51,990 nt of DNA from Bhargavaea sp. CC-171006 (lineage in GTDB: Bacteria > Bacillota > Bacilli > Bacillales_A > Planococcaceae): positions 1-51,990 of the forward strand of contig NZ_QUZH01000018.1 of the NCBI RefSeq assembly GCF_009761675.1, read 5' to 3'. The position numbers were made by a program, and so were the translations under genes. The notes beneath the pieces are model-generated. The model was not told where the DNA came from and did no database searches. It worked only from the letters and a program-made list of their open reading frames with translations. Shown here piece after piece: positions 26,157 through 35,841 of the stretch (within the stretch, counting starts at the first letter, position 1; each line of letters opens with the position of its first letter).

Positions 26157-28271
26157 TCAACCTCTAATCTGATCAACAACATCAAATGTTGCCTCTGTCA
26201 CTTCATAAATTTCTTCAAGTGGGATCGGTTCTACACCAGTTCGAATCCCTTCAAGAAAAGCTTTTACTCCATTTGCGTGCCCTTTGTCCTGCCCTTTTGT
26301 CTTAAACTTGTTGAAACCTTTCCACCCATAGCCCTCGAGTGTTTTAAAATTATCTAGAGTAAGTATCTTTCCGCCAGCAAACACTTCTACCCGTTCCTTC
26401 GGGAATGCTTTATTACCATTTGCAAGGTATAACACTGTAGCAATCGATCCATTTTGAAAGGTCATTTGAATGGATACTTTATCCTCTAACCGTTCATGCC
26501 CTGGCGTTTCCATTTTTACTGCCTGAACAGAAGTGATTTTAGTTCCAGCCAAGTAACGGGCAAGATCAATAAAGTGACACCCTTCACCAATTATCCTTCC
26601 TCCACCGACTTCTAAATCCTGCGTCCAATGGTCTGCAGGTATTTCTCCTGCATTGACGGTGATAATAATGGACTTTGGCTGGCTGACCGTTTCGAGCAAT
26701 TCTTTCATCTTTACGGTATGTGGAGAGAATCTTCTATTAAACCCAACCATTAATATCTGCTGATGATTTATCGATTGAATATCATGCAATTCTTCTCTTG
26801 TCAGACATAATGGTTTTTCAACAAATACATGCTTTCCATTGTCAAGCCCCGTTTCAACGTAACGCGCATGGCTATCATGCCTAGTTGTGATAAAAATCGC
26901 ATTAATGTCTGGTTCTCCAATAACATGCTTTATATCTGTCGAAGCCCGATAGAAACCATTTTTTTGACCAACATCAACACTATTCATACCTCCGTTACTA
27001 ACAATTGTGTGCTTATTGATAGATAAACTGCTCATTGCCGGAAGTAAAGTTTGTTTAGTATAGTTACCTGCTCCAATTACGCCAATAACAGGATCTCCCG
27101 TTATTGGTTCATATTCAAGACTTTTCAAATTAACGGACTTTGATTTTTCTGGATTAATTTCCGTTTTTTCATATTTCAATAAAATCCCTATAGCGTTCCT
27201 ATCTTCTGATAAAGTTTGATATGCATTTATTGCATCTGCAAATTTATATTGATGTGTAACTAGAGAGGAAACGTCAATTTTTTTCTCGTGCATCATATCA
27301 AGAATCGCTTCGAAATTACGTTGTTCTGTCCAACGTACAAAACCAATAGGATAATCTTGCCCCCTCTGTTCGTATTCCGGATCATAACGTCCCGGACCGT
27401 ACGAACAAGATACTTGGAAAGTAAGCTCTTTCTCATAGAATTCAGACCGGTTGAGTTCGAGACCTGTCACACCAACTAGCACTATTCGCCCGCGCTTGCG
27501 TGACATTCGAGCTGCCTGAGAAACAGGGTCATTACTTTTAGTAGAGGCAGTAATCAAGACTGCATCTGCACCTCGTCCTTTTGTTTTAGACATTACATAA
27601 TCCACAATATCAATTCCACTTCCAACATTGACAGCGTCTGCTCCAAATGATTTTGCCAACTCAACTTTGTTGGGATCAAAATCCGAAGCAATAACTTTGC
27701 AACCTTGAGCTTTTAACAATTGCACACTAATTAAGCCGATTAAACCCAATCCTGTTACAACTACCGTTTCTCCTAAAGTTGGTTTAATTAACCGAATTCC
27801 TTGGAGACCAATAGAAGATATAACTGTAAAAGAGGCCTCATCAAACTCTACGTTTTCAGGTATTTTCGCGCATAAGTTTTCAGGAACACAAACTACTTCA
27901 GCATGTGGGCCATTAGAGATTACTCTATCTCCTATTTTAAACCTGCTTACTTTACTTCCTACAGCTATCACAGTACCGGCATTGCTATAACCTAATGGTA
28001 TAGGTTGCTCAAGTTTGGACTTAACCGCCTGAATTGTTGTTTGAATTCCGTCGGTTTTTATCTTATCAATTACTTGTTTAACTTTTTCAGGTTGTTGCCT
28101 AGCCTTCTGCAAATAATTCGATTTTCCGAAATCAACCAACATTCTTTCTGTACCCGCTGAAACAACTGATGCACTTGAGCGAATTAATATGTTATAATCC
28201 GTGCATTCTGGAATAGGCACATCTAATAGCACTGTATCCCCGGTACTTAAATTTTGTATTAGATTTTTCAA
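26157..28271 (-). CDS. Bi-domain oxidoreductase (alcohol dehydrogenase + Gfo/Idh/MocA)
   Basis: This 704-residue fusion joins a zinc-type medium-chain dehydrogenase (about 1-365; VVVTGLGLIGLISVQLL nucleotide motif) to a Gfo/Idh/MocA-family NAD(P) oxidoreductase (about 378-704; GVIGAGNYTKQTLLPAM and VEKPLCLTREEL). It probably modifies a nucleotide sugar or a lipid-linked sugar in the cytoplasm. Its product feeds or follows the heparinase-fold protein encoded 6 bases downstream. The TTG start at 28271 overlaps the flippase stop (TTGA) and has GGGAGGG. Confidence 0.9.
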   Translation of the reverse strand: MKNLIQNLSTGDTVLLDVPIPECTDYNILIRSSASVVSAGTERMLVDFGKSNYLQKARQQPEKVKQVIDKIKTDGIQTTIQAVKSKLEQPIPLGYSNAGTVIAVGSKVSRFKIGDRVISNGPHAEVVCVPENLCAKIPENVEFDEASFTVISSIGLQGIRLIKPTLGETVVVTGLGLIGLISVQLLKAQGCKVIASDFDPNKVELAKSFGADAVNVGSGIDIVDYVMSKTKGRGADAVLITASTKSNDPVSQAARMSRKRGRIVLVGVTGLELNRSEFYEKELTFQVSCSYGPGRYDPEYEQRGQDYPIGFVRWTEQRNFEAILDMMHEKKIDVSSLVTHQYKFADAINAYQTLSEDRNAIGILLKYEKTEINPEKSKSVNLKSLEYEPITGDPVIGVIGAGNYTKQTLLPAMSSLSINKHTIVSNGGMNSVDVGQKNGFYRASTDIKHVIGEPDINAIFITTRHDSHARYVETGLDNGKHVFVEKPLCLTREELHDIQSINHQQILMVGFNRRFSPHTVKMKELLETVSQPKSIIITVNAGEIPADHWTQDLEVGGGRIIGEGCHFIDLARYLAGTKITSVQAVKMETPGHERLEDKVSIQMTFQNGSIATVLYLANGNKAFPKERVEVFAGGKILTLDNFKTLEGYGWKGFNKFKTKGQDKGHANGVKAFLEGIRTGVEPIPLEEIYEVTEATFDVVDQIRG

Positions 28272-29674
28272 CTTCTAACCCTCCCAATTAGGTTTTTAAA
28301 CAAAGTATTTTTTAGAACAAGTTGGCTACCTATATAAATAATTAGAGACAATGCAATAGAAATCCAATGGTTGCTGTTTGTGTAACTTAGAACTATTATT
28401 GTTAAAATCATTACAATAGAACCTAACAATGATTTATAGAAATCCTTGTCTAATGAAGAAGCAATCACCTTCCAAAAACTTATAGTTATACCTAAATAAA
28501 AGGCGATTGGTATAGTAAAAGTGAATAAAGTTACATCTTGAATATACAAAGAAATTAGGTTAAAAAGAATTATTGAAGTTAAAATTATTACACCACTCTT
28601 GTAAATATAACTCCATTCCTTTTTAACAAATACTACTCTTAATAGGGAAGAGTATAAGGATAACGGTAGTAGTAGTAGGGCAAATCCTTTTAATTGTCGA
28701 CCTGTTACTATTACACTATCAATATTAAATGATCCTCTTTCAAACAGAATACTTATAATAAATTCTGCAAAGAAATAAAAGAGAATAGCAATGGGGAGCA
28801 TAACAAAGGAAATCCCACTTAATAGTCCTTTAGTGATTTCCTGTAATTTACCCTCGTTTGTTCGTGTCATTACAGGAAATAATACCGATAGTACTGCAAA
28901 TAATAATATTGATATTGGCAAGTTCATAACTTTATAAGAATAATTAATAGCAGAAACCAAGCCTTCTTCATTGTAATAAGTTGCAAAGAACTTTTGAGCT
29001 GAGACTAATATTTCTATTAATCCATATCCTAAAACAACAGAAAAGAAAGAGTGAAAGAAACTTTCTTCTTTTAATGTTTTTATTTCGATATTTGGGGTAT
29101 AATTTTTAACTTTTATTACACCTACTAAGTATAATAACTGAAGGATAATACCCAAAAACAACCCTATCAATAGAATATAATAGCTCTTAAACACAATTGA
29201 GAATCCAACAACTATAAGATTCGTCATTATTTGTATCATAGAAGAAAATGAACCCTTATTAAATTCATTAAAACAGTGTAAATAATAAACAAGAATTACT
29301 TGAAATAGAAACAAGATAGAAATCCCCAAACTAACCAGCCAATCAAAGCTATTTCCAGATTGAAAGTTAGTTATAAGTGATATAACACATAGTAAAACTA
29401 CTGAAGCTACGAAAAATATTATTTCCTTTTTTTGTATATTCAATTTTTGTCCATTTGTATATCTAGAAACCAATATTAACCCGAAAGCTGGAGCTATTGT
29501 ACTTAAGGCAATACTAGGAGCAATCATAATAATATTATATTTATCGATTATCTCACCAGTTCCATAAAAATATGAAATTTGTATTTCTTTAAAGAAGTTA
29601 AGAATCTTAACTAGAAAAGTAGAAAACAATAGACCAAGTAATAAATTAAAAATTTTATTTCTATCCATCGTCAT
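28268..29674 (-). CDS. Polysaccharide flippase (MurJ/MVF-like Wzx)
   Basis: This 468-residue integral membrane protein has about 14 hydrophobic helices and MVF/MurJ-type features ([24 protein letters not shown] split by helices, [24 protein letters not shown]). Inside the cluster it most probably flips the undecaprenyl-linked repeat unit to the outer face. It is markedly AT-rich compared with the flanking biosynthetic genes, as are the two genes upstream. The ATG overlaps the acyltransferase stop (ATGA). Confidence 0.87.
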   Translation of the reverse strand: MTMDRNKIFNLLLGLLFSTFLVKILNFFKEIQISYFYGTGEIIDKYNIIMIAPSIALSTIAPAFGLILVSRYTNGQKLNIQKKEIIFFVASVVLLCVISLITNFQSGNSFDWLVSLGISILFLFQVILVYYLHCFNEFNKGSFSSMIQIMTNLIVVGFSIVFKSYYILLIGLFLGIILQLLYLVGVIKVKNYTPNIEIKTLKEESFFHSFFSVVLGYGLIEILVSAQKFFATYYNEEGLVSAINYSYKVMNLPISILLFAVLSVLFPVMTRTNEGKLQEITKGLLSGISFVMLPIAILFYFFAEFIISILFERGSFNIDSVIVTGRQLKGFALLLLPLSLYSSLLRVVFVKKEWSYIYKSGVIILTSIILFNLISLYIQDVTLFTFTIPIAFYLGITISFWKVIASSLDKDFYKSLLGSIVMILTIIVLSYTNSNHWISIALSLIIYIGSQLVLKNTLFKNLIGRVRS

Positions 29675-30192
29675 TCTCTTTCTTTAATTTGTTTAGCAGG
29701 AACCCCTGCAACAATAGTAAAAGGTTTGACGTTTTTTGTAACTATTGATCCTGCAGCGATAACTGCTCCTTCGCCAATTTGTACACCCGGTAATATTATT
29801 GAATTTGCTCCTATCCAAACATCTCTTTCGATTGTAACTTGTTCATGCTTGTGACCAGCATAAAATATTTTCTGCCTATCGCTTGGTATTTTATGATTAG
29901 AACTTAGTATTTTAGTTCCATAACCTATTAAAACTCTGTCTCCTATTATTATTTTTCCACCTGTTGTTATCTGTACATCCTTAGCGAAATCAACCTGGTC
30001 TCCCACTATTAAATTTTTTGGGGGCATTATCCAGACTCCAGGATAGAATGTTGGATTCTTACCTATTTTAGATCCCATTAAAATTAAAAAGAATCTTTTT
30101 AACTGGTTAAACAACTTGTATCTCGGTAGATAGAAAATTAAACTCATTAAAAATTCTAAGGAAACAATGAGGAAGTTTCTTATTTTAACCAT
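29671..30192 (-). CDS. Hexapeptide-repeat acyltransferase (WcaF/CatB-like)
   Basis: This 173-residue left-handed beta-helix acetyltransferase has a hydrophobic N-terminus (about 25 residues), then hexapeptide repeats, catalytic His in [10 protein letters not shown], a loop, [16 protein letters not shown], and the ending [11 protein letters not shown]. It probably O-acetylates the repeat unit. It overlaps the upstream polymerase gene by 13 bases and the flippase gene by 4, so the three form a tight AT-rich block. Confidence 0.9.
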   Translation of the reverse strand: MVKIRNFLIVSLEFLMSLIFYLPRYKLFNQLKRFFLILMGSKIGKNPTFYPGVWIMPPKNLIVGDQVDFAKDVQITTGGKIIIGDRVLIGYGTKILSSNHKIPSDRQKIFYAGHKHEQVTIERDVWIGANSIILPGVQIGEGAVIAAGSIVTKNVKPFTIVAGVPAKQIKERE

Positions 30193-31409
30193 TCCTTCTT
30201 TCTTACAAATCTATTGAAATAATATATTAGTCCGGATAAATAGAACCAATAAACTATTGCTGGATTTGTATTGCTTAATGGAACATTCACGTTTAGATCA
30301 ACTAAAAACACAATTAGAAATACTAAAAACAGAAAAGACAAATCCTGATTTCTAAGAGCAACGGATTTATATAGACAAATAAAAATATAAGTTATTATTA
30401 GAATTAATGGAGTAAGCAACAAAACTCCGCCCAGATCAAGATTTTGCAAGTATTGATTATGAGCAGTTACTCCATCTTTATCCAACATAAAGCTTCCGAA
30501 GAAAAAGGAAACTAAATCAAGATTTAGAAGGATATCTTTCCATATTTCTGTTCTACCATTTAGATCTTGTATTTTTTCAATTTGCCCTATTCTTCCTAAG
30601 TTATCAAATACGTATGCCCCTATCGGGCTTAATACAAAGAAAATGCTTGTAACTATCATCAATATCTTATTAGGGATATCAAGATAGAAAATTATTGCGA
30701 CTAATAATACAATTAGAAAGCTTAGTAATGCACCTCTTACTTGTAGACAGTAGATATAAAAACCAAATAATAGTAGATACAAGGGGATAAATCTGTTGAA
30801 TTTTTCTTTAAGAAAAGGTAAGCCCATAAAACATACTAAAGAAACAATATAAGGGTAATAAACTCTACTTTGATATATCCCTACCCCGAATATTGAAGGT
30901 TGTAAAGACGGTCCGAAACTCGATATACCTATAGTTAAGAAGGACGATATATAGTTTAATATCATAATTAATACAAAAAATAATCCTAAGTACCCGAAGA
31001 AGACTTTAGGGTTTATTTGTTTATATATAAATATATAAACTGATATAACAATACCTACTCCACCTGAAATTATTTGCCCTCCTCTAATTATTGGTGCAAA
31101 GTTTCCATTTATAAAAACTCCACATAGCATCAAGATTGCAGCAAACAAAAAAATAAAAGTTGCTTGTTTAACTACAAAGTTATTAAATATCTCTTTCTTA
31201 ATTTCTTTAAGAAGTATAATTTGGAAGAGTAAATATAAAAAAAATAAAATTCCAACGAATAAACTTAATGGAAAAACCAATCCAGTTTCCCCTAAATGTA
31301 AACCAGTTTCCGAAACAACTGATTGGTATATACCACTAGAGGAAAAATAAAGAGGGAAAAATACGAGAAGCAACGAATATTGTGGCTTTAATAAATTGGT
31401 TTTTGACAT
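30180..31409 (-). CDS. Polysaccharide polymerase (Wzy-like, O-antigen ligase fold)
   Basis: This 409-residue membrane protein has about 12 helices and a large loop containing [15 protein letters not shown] and [17 protein letters not shown], the Wzy_C pattern. Its position in front of a Wzx-like flippase identifies it as the probable polymerase of the repeat unit. The start ATG follows AAGGGGTTTCAA. It is the most AT-rich gene of the window together with the flippase, typical of serotype-determining genes that move between strains. Confidence 0.82.
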   Translation of the reverse strand: MSKTNLLKPQYSLLLVFFPLYFSSSGIYQSVVSETGLHLGETGLVFPLSLFVGILFFLYLLFQIILLKEIKKEIFNNFVVKQATFIFLFAAILMLCGVFINGNFAPIIRGGQIISGGVGIVISVYIFIYKQINPKVFFGYLGLFFVLIMILNYISSFLTIGISSFGPSLQPSIFGVGIYQSRVYYPYIVSLVCFMGLPFLKEKFNRFIPLYLLLFGFYIYCLQVRGALLSFLIVLLVAIIFYLDIPNKILMIVTSIFFVLSPIGAYVFDNLGRIGQIEKIQDLNGRTEIWKDILLNLDLVSFFFGSFMLDKDGVTAHNQYLQNLDLGGVLLLTPLILIITYIFICLYKSVALRNQDLSFLFLVFLIVFLVDLNVNVPLSNTNPAIVYWFYLSGLIYYFNRFVRKKEWLK

Positions 31410-31480
31410 TTGAAACCCCTTATTTGTTAAGTCCCTGTCATTTCTCTATTACTTTTGAAAATTTCTGTTTCTGCTCTTCT

Positions 31481-33301
31481 TCACTGATATTGTGGGGATT
31501 GAGGAACTTTTCGGTTTGCCAAACCTATTAGGGTTCCTCTTAATTCTTCTTCGCTAAACGTTAATATGTTACTCAAAATATATTGTTGTTCAGTATATGC
31601 TATCGGTGTTGCTCTTCCTATGTGAATTTTAGGAAAGATATGTTCTTCTTGGACCTCTGAAGGATCAAGAAGTTCCTCGTACAATTTTTCCCCAGGACGT
31701 ATTCCTGAGTACTCTATTCCAATTTCGTCAATGTCAAAACCAGATAGTTTAATAAGGTTTGTTGCAAGATCTATAATTTTTACAGGTTCCCCCATATCCA
31801 AAACAAATACTTCTCCTCCTTTTGCAAGCGTGCCAGCTTGAATAACGAGGCGTGATGCTTCGGGAATCGTCATAAAGTAACGAGTCATACGTGGGTCCGT
31901 TATTGTAACCGGGCCTCCGTTTGCTATTTGTTGTTTGAATAGCGGCACTACTGAACCTCGTGAACCAAGTACATTTCCAAATCGTACAGCCGCAAATTTT
32001 GTATTGCTATTTAGGGCAAGGTTTTGCACAATCATTTCAGCAAACCGTTTAGTTGCACCCATAACGTTCGGTGGGTTGACTGCTTTATCTGTAGATACGA
32101 GGACAAAATACCCCACTCCAAATGTATCCGCGGCTTCCGCTACGTTTTTTGTACCAAATATATTGTTCTTTACCGCCTCAAAAGGGTTTGCTTCCATAAG
32201 TGGAACATGCTTGTGAGCAGCCGCGTGATAAATGACATCGGGTGCGCACTCGGCGACTATATCAAAGATTCGATCCCTGTCCTGTACATCTGCGATGATC
32301 GGTACAATTTCAGTTTCGGATTGTTTTAATCCACGTAGTTCACGGTCAATCAAATAAATGGAGTTTTCGCCATGACCGAGTATTAAAAGTTTCCTAGGCT
32401 TAAACTTCATGACTTGGCGGCATATTTCCGAACCGATCGAGCCGCCTGCGCCCGTAACAAGAATCGTTTTGCTCTCTAACTTGTCCGCAATAGCTTTCAT
32501 ATCTAGTTCAACTTCTTCACGACCAAGTAGATCCTCAATTTTTACGTCACGGATATCATTAACTGAAACTTTTCCGGTCATCACATCTTCAATCATTGGA
32601 ATTGTTTGAGTCCTGGCTCCGGTGTCGACACAGGTCTTGGTAAGATCCGCCATCTCTGTCTTGGACATTGATGGAATGGCGATGACAATGTTTTCAATGT
32701 TGTAAGCTTTTACGAGGTGCGGGATATCTCTCGATCCTCCGGCAACATTTACTCCGAAGATGTCGAGATGTTGCTTTGTCTTATCGTCATCGACGAAAAG
32801 GACAGGCATTAGACCGTTCTGCGGGTTCTGCTTCATTTGGCGGACAACCATTGTGCCGGCTTGTCCTGCTCCAACGACCATAGTACGTCTTCCGCCAAGC
32901 TTAAGTCTTTTCGTAATGGAATCACGGTACATCCGCCACATGAAGCGTGAACCGCCAATTAGGAGCATATGGAGCATCCATGTGATTGCAAGTGCACGCA
33001 CGTATACATCTCCAAGGCCGATGAACTGTACGACCGCAATAGCTACAATCGATATCGTGACAGCCTTAAAGATTGCCTTCAGTTCACCTACAGATGCGTA
33101 TGCCCAGGCCTTGCGGTACAACCCGTAATAGGCTGCTGTCAGATGATGGGCGATAAAGATTGTTAGTGCGCTTACCAGGAGCGTTTTTGACTGAATCACA
33201 TTCATATTGGGGTTCAGGATGAGGAAACTGATATATATTGAGAAAAAGACTATGCAGGAGTCAATCAACCCTAATAACATCAGACGTTTTGGATGAGTCA
33301 C
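31481..33301 (-). CDS. UDP-GlcNAc 4,6-dehydratase, membrane type (EpsC/PglF/CapD)
   Basis: This 606-residue protein has four N-terminal membrane helices (1-110), a first Rossmann-like CoA-binding domain (about 135-260) and an extended SDR domain (about 280-560). The NAD motif is VTGAGGSIGSE. The active site has the PglF-type STDKAVNPPNVMGATKR, with Met-x3-Lys in place of Tyr-x3-Lys. It makes UDP-4-keto-6-deoxy-GlcNAc, the first step towards bacillosamine. The GTG start at 33301 has AAAGGAG 8 bases before. It has a normal base composition, unlike the AT-rich genes that follow. Confidence 0.95.
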   Translation of the reverse strand: MTHPKRLMLLGLIDSCIVFFSIYISFLILNPNMNVIQSKTLLVSALTIFIAHHLTAAYYGLYRKAWAYASVGELKAIFKAVTISIVAIAVVQFIGLGDVYVRALAITWMLHMLLIGGSRFMWRMYRDSITKRLKLGGRRTMVVGAGQAGTMVVRQMKQNPQNGLMPVLFVDDDKTKQHLDIFGVNVAGGSRDIPHLVKAYNIENIVIAIPSMSKTEMADLTKTCVDTGARTQTIPMIEDVMTGKVSVNDIRDVKIEDLLGREEVELDMKAIADKLESKTILVTGAGGSIGSEICRQVMKFKPRKLLILGHGENSIYLIDRELRGLKQSETEIVPIIADVQDRDRIFDIVAECAPDVIYHAAAHKHVPLMEANPFEAVKNNIFGTKNVAEAADTFGVGYFVLVSTDKAVNPPNVMGATKRFAEMIVQNLALNSNTKFAAVRFGNVLGSRGSVVPLFKQQIANGGPVTITDPRMTRYFMTIPEASRLVIQAGTLAKGGEVFVLDMGEPVKIIDLATNLIKLSGFDIDEIGIEYSGIRPGEKLYEELLDPSEVQEEHIFPKIHIGRATPIAYTEQQYILSNILTFSEEELRGTLIGLANRKVPQSPQYQ

Positions 33302-33403
33302 ACACCTAACTCCTTTCTTACAGTTACGAGACTATTCTACCAGTGATCATTATACTAACACTTCCATAAAATTGAAACCTTTGAACTGACAAATATTGAC
33401 ACT

Positions 33404-34171
33404 TCACCCAAATATAAACCACTTCTTCTTGCTTTTCGGGTCTTCCGGCTCCAATAATACCGGGTCCCGCATCTCCAAAATTCGCGCGTTGTTCTCGAGC
33501 ATGATATCAACCATGTCGGCACGACCCTTTTTCTCGAGATAGGAAAGACCTTCATCAAAATGGAAGCCCCGCTTTTCAGTGTTATGGGCGTCCGATCCGT
33601 AGAAATGTACTAGGTGGGAATCGATCAACGTGAGTGCGGCATCTTTGATGCGCGAGCCGAATGTGCCGCACACTGCACCTGCGGTAACCTGTGCCAAGGC
33701 GCCGTGATTCACGAGGCGGAAGAGCCGCTGGGGCTTTTCAACAATAGCTTTGTTACGCTCCGGGTGGGCGATGACCGGAATCAGCCCACGGTTCATTAGG
33801 GACTGAATGACGCCGACCGTATAGTCAGGTACTCCCTGGCTCGGAAGCTCCAGCATAACGTATTTTGATCCGGCCAGTGTAAGTAGGTCACCTGAGTCCA
33901 GACGTTCCGGGAGGTTACCGTTTAGACGGATCTCGTGACCGGTATGGAGCTTGATCCCTAAGCCTTCCGTTTCGGCCGCTTTCCGCAGCCGACCGACACC
34001 GTCATAGACACTGTCGGCGTCAACGTGGAATTGGGGATGGCAGGCATGGGAGGTAGCAATGATTTCGGTAATGCCTTCTTCTTCAGCCTGACGTAGCATC
34101 TTCAAGGAACCAGACATCTCTTCCGGACCGTCGTCGACACCGAACAAGACATGAGTATGCATATCAATCAT
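33404..34171 (-). CDS. Tyrosine-protein phosphatase CpsB/YwqE type
   Basis: This PHP-fold, manganese-dependent phosphotyrosine phosphatase has 255 residues. Metal ligands are visible in MIDMHTHVLFGVDDGP, TSHACHPQFH, VIAHPERN and FYGSDAHN. It dephosphorylates the CpsD-type kinase encoded just upstream and so helps set polymer length and output. AAAGGAAG lies before the ATG. Confidence 0.94.
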   Translation of the reverse strand: MIDMHTHVLFGVDDGPEEMSGSLKMLRQAEEEGITEIIATSHACHPQFHVDADSVYDGVGRLRKAAETEGLGIKLHTGHEIRLNGNLPERLDSGDLLTLAGSKYVMLELPSQGVPDYTVGVIQSLMNRGLIPVIAHPERNKAIVEKPQRLFRLVNHGALAQVTAGAVCGTFGSRIKDAALTLIDSHLVHFYGSDAHNTEKRGFHFDEGLSYLEKKGRADMVDIMLENNARILEMRDPVLLEPEDPKSKKKWFIFG

Positions 34172-34221
34172 AGGACTAACTTCCTTTCGGGAAAGACGAA
34201 AAGAGTAAGAGGGCAGGCCCC

Positions 34222-34938
34222 TTACTCTTCTGTTCCGTAGTACTGGTAATAGTAGTGATCCTTATCTAACTCAAAGTTATTCATGACTGCACCGAGGATG
34301 CGGGCCTTTGCATTCCCGAGCAGGTCATTCGCTTTTTTAATGTTTTCTTTTTCTGTTACACCCGTATTAACCACAAGTAGGGTTCCGTCGACTTTGTTTG
34401 CAAGAAGCTGAGCGTCTGTCACAGACAGGACGGGAGGCGCATCAAAGACAATGAGATCATATTGCTGGGCCATCTCGTTCATAAGGACCGTCATTGATCT
34501 AGATCCTAGCAACTCAGCCGGATTCGGTGGAATTGGCCCACTTGTCATGATATGGAGATTTGGAGAAATCTCCGATTCCCTGATCACTTCACCTGCCAGT
34601 CTTTGCTGAGTAAGAACCGTGGAGAGTCCTGCCGCATTGGTCAGGCTGAATGTATACTGGACAGTGGGTTTTCTCATATCTGCATCGATGAAAAGCACCC
34701 GTTTGCCATCCTGTGCAAACAGGGTTGCGAGGTTTGCGGATATCGTCGATTTTCCGTCACCCGGGAGCGCAGATGTCACCAGGATGGTTTTCAGTTCCCT
34801 ATCAACTGCAGAAAACGTGATGTTTGAGCGGAGCGTCCGGAACTGTTCGGAAACAACTGACTTGGGGTTCGCCGCGACAACCAATTTGCGCGCGCGCTGT
34901 TCCAGCTGTTTCTTGGAAGATTGTTTTCGTCTCGCCAT
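34222..34938 (-). CDS. Tyrosine-protein kinase CpsD/CapB (YwqD) type
   Basis: This 238-residue BY-kinase has Walker A (TSALPGDGKSTISAN), A' (VLFIDADMRKP) and B (LIVFDAPPVL). The C-terminal Tyr cluster (HYYYQYYGTEE) is the autophosphorylation site whose state regulates polymerisation. It needs the cytoplasmic tail of the membrane modulator encoded 3 bases upstream. Confidence 0.95.
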   Translation of the reverse strand: MARRKQSSKKQLEQRARKLVVAANPKSVVSEQFRTLRSNITFSAVDRELKTILVTSALPGDGKSTISANLATLFAQDGKRVLFIDADMRKPTVQYTFSLTNAAGLSTVLTQQRLAGEVIRESEISPNLHIMTSGPIPPNPAELLGSRSMTVLMNEMAQQYDLIVFDAPPVLSVTDAQLLANKVDGTLLVVNTGVTEKENIKKANDLLGNAKARILGAVMNNFELDKDHYYYQYYGTEE

Positions 34939-34941
34939 CGG

Positions 34942-35673
34942 TTAACCCCTCCTTCTCCTCGTTTGGACAACGTTCGATAAATTAACCTCGGAATCTGGAA
35001 TCGGGCTAATCATGCCAATCACTGGAAGGCCTGTTAGGTCCTCAATGTCATCCTCCGTCTTCACTGTAGTATCCAAGTACTCGAGAAGGAACGCGATACC
35101 GACACCGAGCATGAGCCCGATTACCGCTCCGATGGCCATGTTCAGCATCGGATCCGGCTTTACAGGAGACGGATTGGCAGGCATGACCGCAGGCGAAAGG
35201 ATGTTGACGTTGTCCACATTCATCAGCTGCGGAATTTCCTGCTCAAAAACGTTCGCAATGGTGTTTGCGATGTCGACTGCCTGTTTCTGATTCGGGTCCT
35301 GTACGGACACAGTCACCACCTGTGAGTTCTGCTCACTGTTTACGGTGACTTTCGAGTTGAGCGATGCGGCTGTCTCGCTTAGATCAAGTTCATCGATCAC
35401 TTTGTTCAGAATCGCAGGGCTTTTGATGACGACATTGTATGTATTAATTAATTGGAGGTTCGTCTGGATATCCTGTGACGTGAACGCCTCGGATTGCCGC
35501 TCCGTCTGGTTGACCAGGATTTGCGTGGACGCCTGATAGATTGGTGTCATCACGAGGAAACTGATGACTCCTGCGATTGTGGCTGCGATAACCGTACTCA
35601 TGACGATCAGCCAAATCCGCTTACGCAGCGTCTTAAACAAGTCCTGTAGACTGATGGTTTCTTCCATTCTCAC
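34942..35673 (-). CDS. Chain-length determinant / kinase modulator (Wzz, CapA/YveK type)
   Basis: This 243-residue protein has two membrane helices (about 20-45 and 170-195) enclosing the Wzz extracellular domain, with the Pro-rich motif before helix 2 (VMPANPSPVKPDP). The C-terminal tail activates the CpsD kinase. It is the first gene of the minus-strand cluster. GTG at 35673 and ATG at 35667 are both possible starts; AAGGGG fits the GTG slightly better. Confidence 0.93.
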   Translation of the reverse strand: MRMEETISLQDLFKTLRKRIWLIVMSTVIAATIAGVISFLVMTPIYQASTQILVNQTERQSEAFTSQDIQTNLQLINTYNVVIKSPAILNKVIDELDLSETAASLNSKVTVNSEQNSQVVTVSVQDPNQKQAVDIANTIANVFEQEIPQLMNVDNVNILSPAVMPANPSPVKPDPMLNMAIGAVIGLMLGVGIAFLLEYLDTTVKTEDDIEDLTGLPVIGMISPIPDSEVNLSNVVQTRRRRG

Positions 35674-35722
35674 TTGTGCCCCTTTATCATTCTTTCGTCG
35701 GTAAATTGTCTATAACTTCCTC

Positions 35723-35732
35723 AGTATATCAT
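35723..35732 (-). promoter_or_regulatory. Candidate promoter of the exopolysaccharide cluster
   Basis: On the minus strand there is an extended -10 element TGATATACT about 50 bases before the first gene of the cluster, with no good -35. Just upstream lies the small palindrome ATTGTGACAAT. Both are seen in the sequence; their activity is inferred. Confidence 0.4.
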
Positions 35733-35841
35733 GCCATTCTCACAAATTGTGACAATAATTTCACCTATCTGCTAAAATGAGAGAGAAATCATGCTTTTTT
35801 ACATTCTGTTAACAAAATGGCGAAAGGAGGATCCAACTTTT

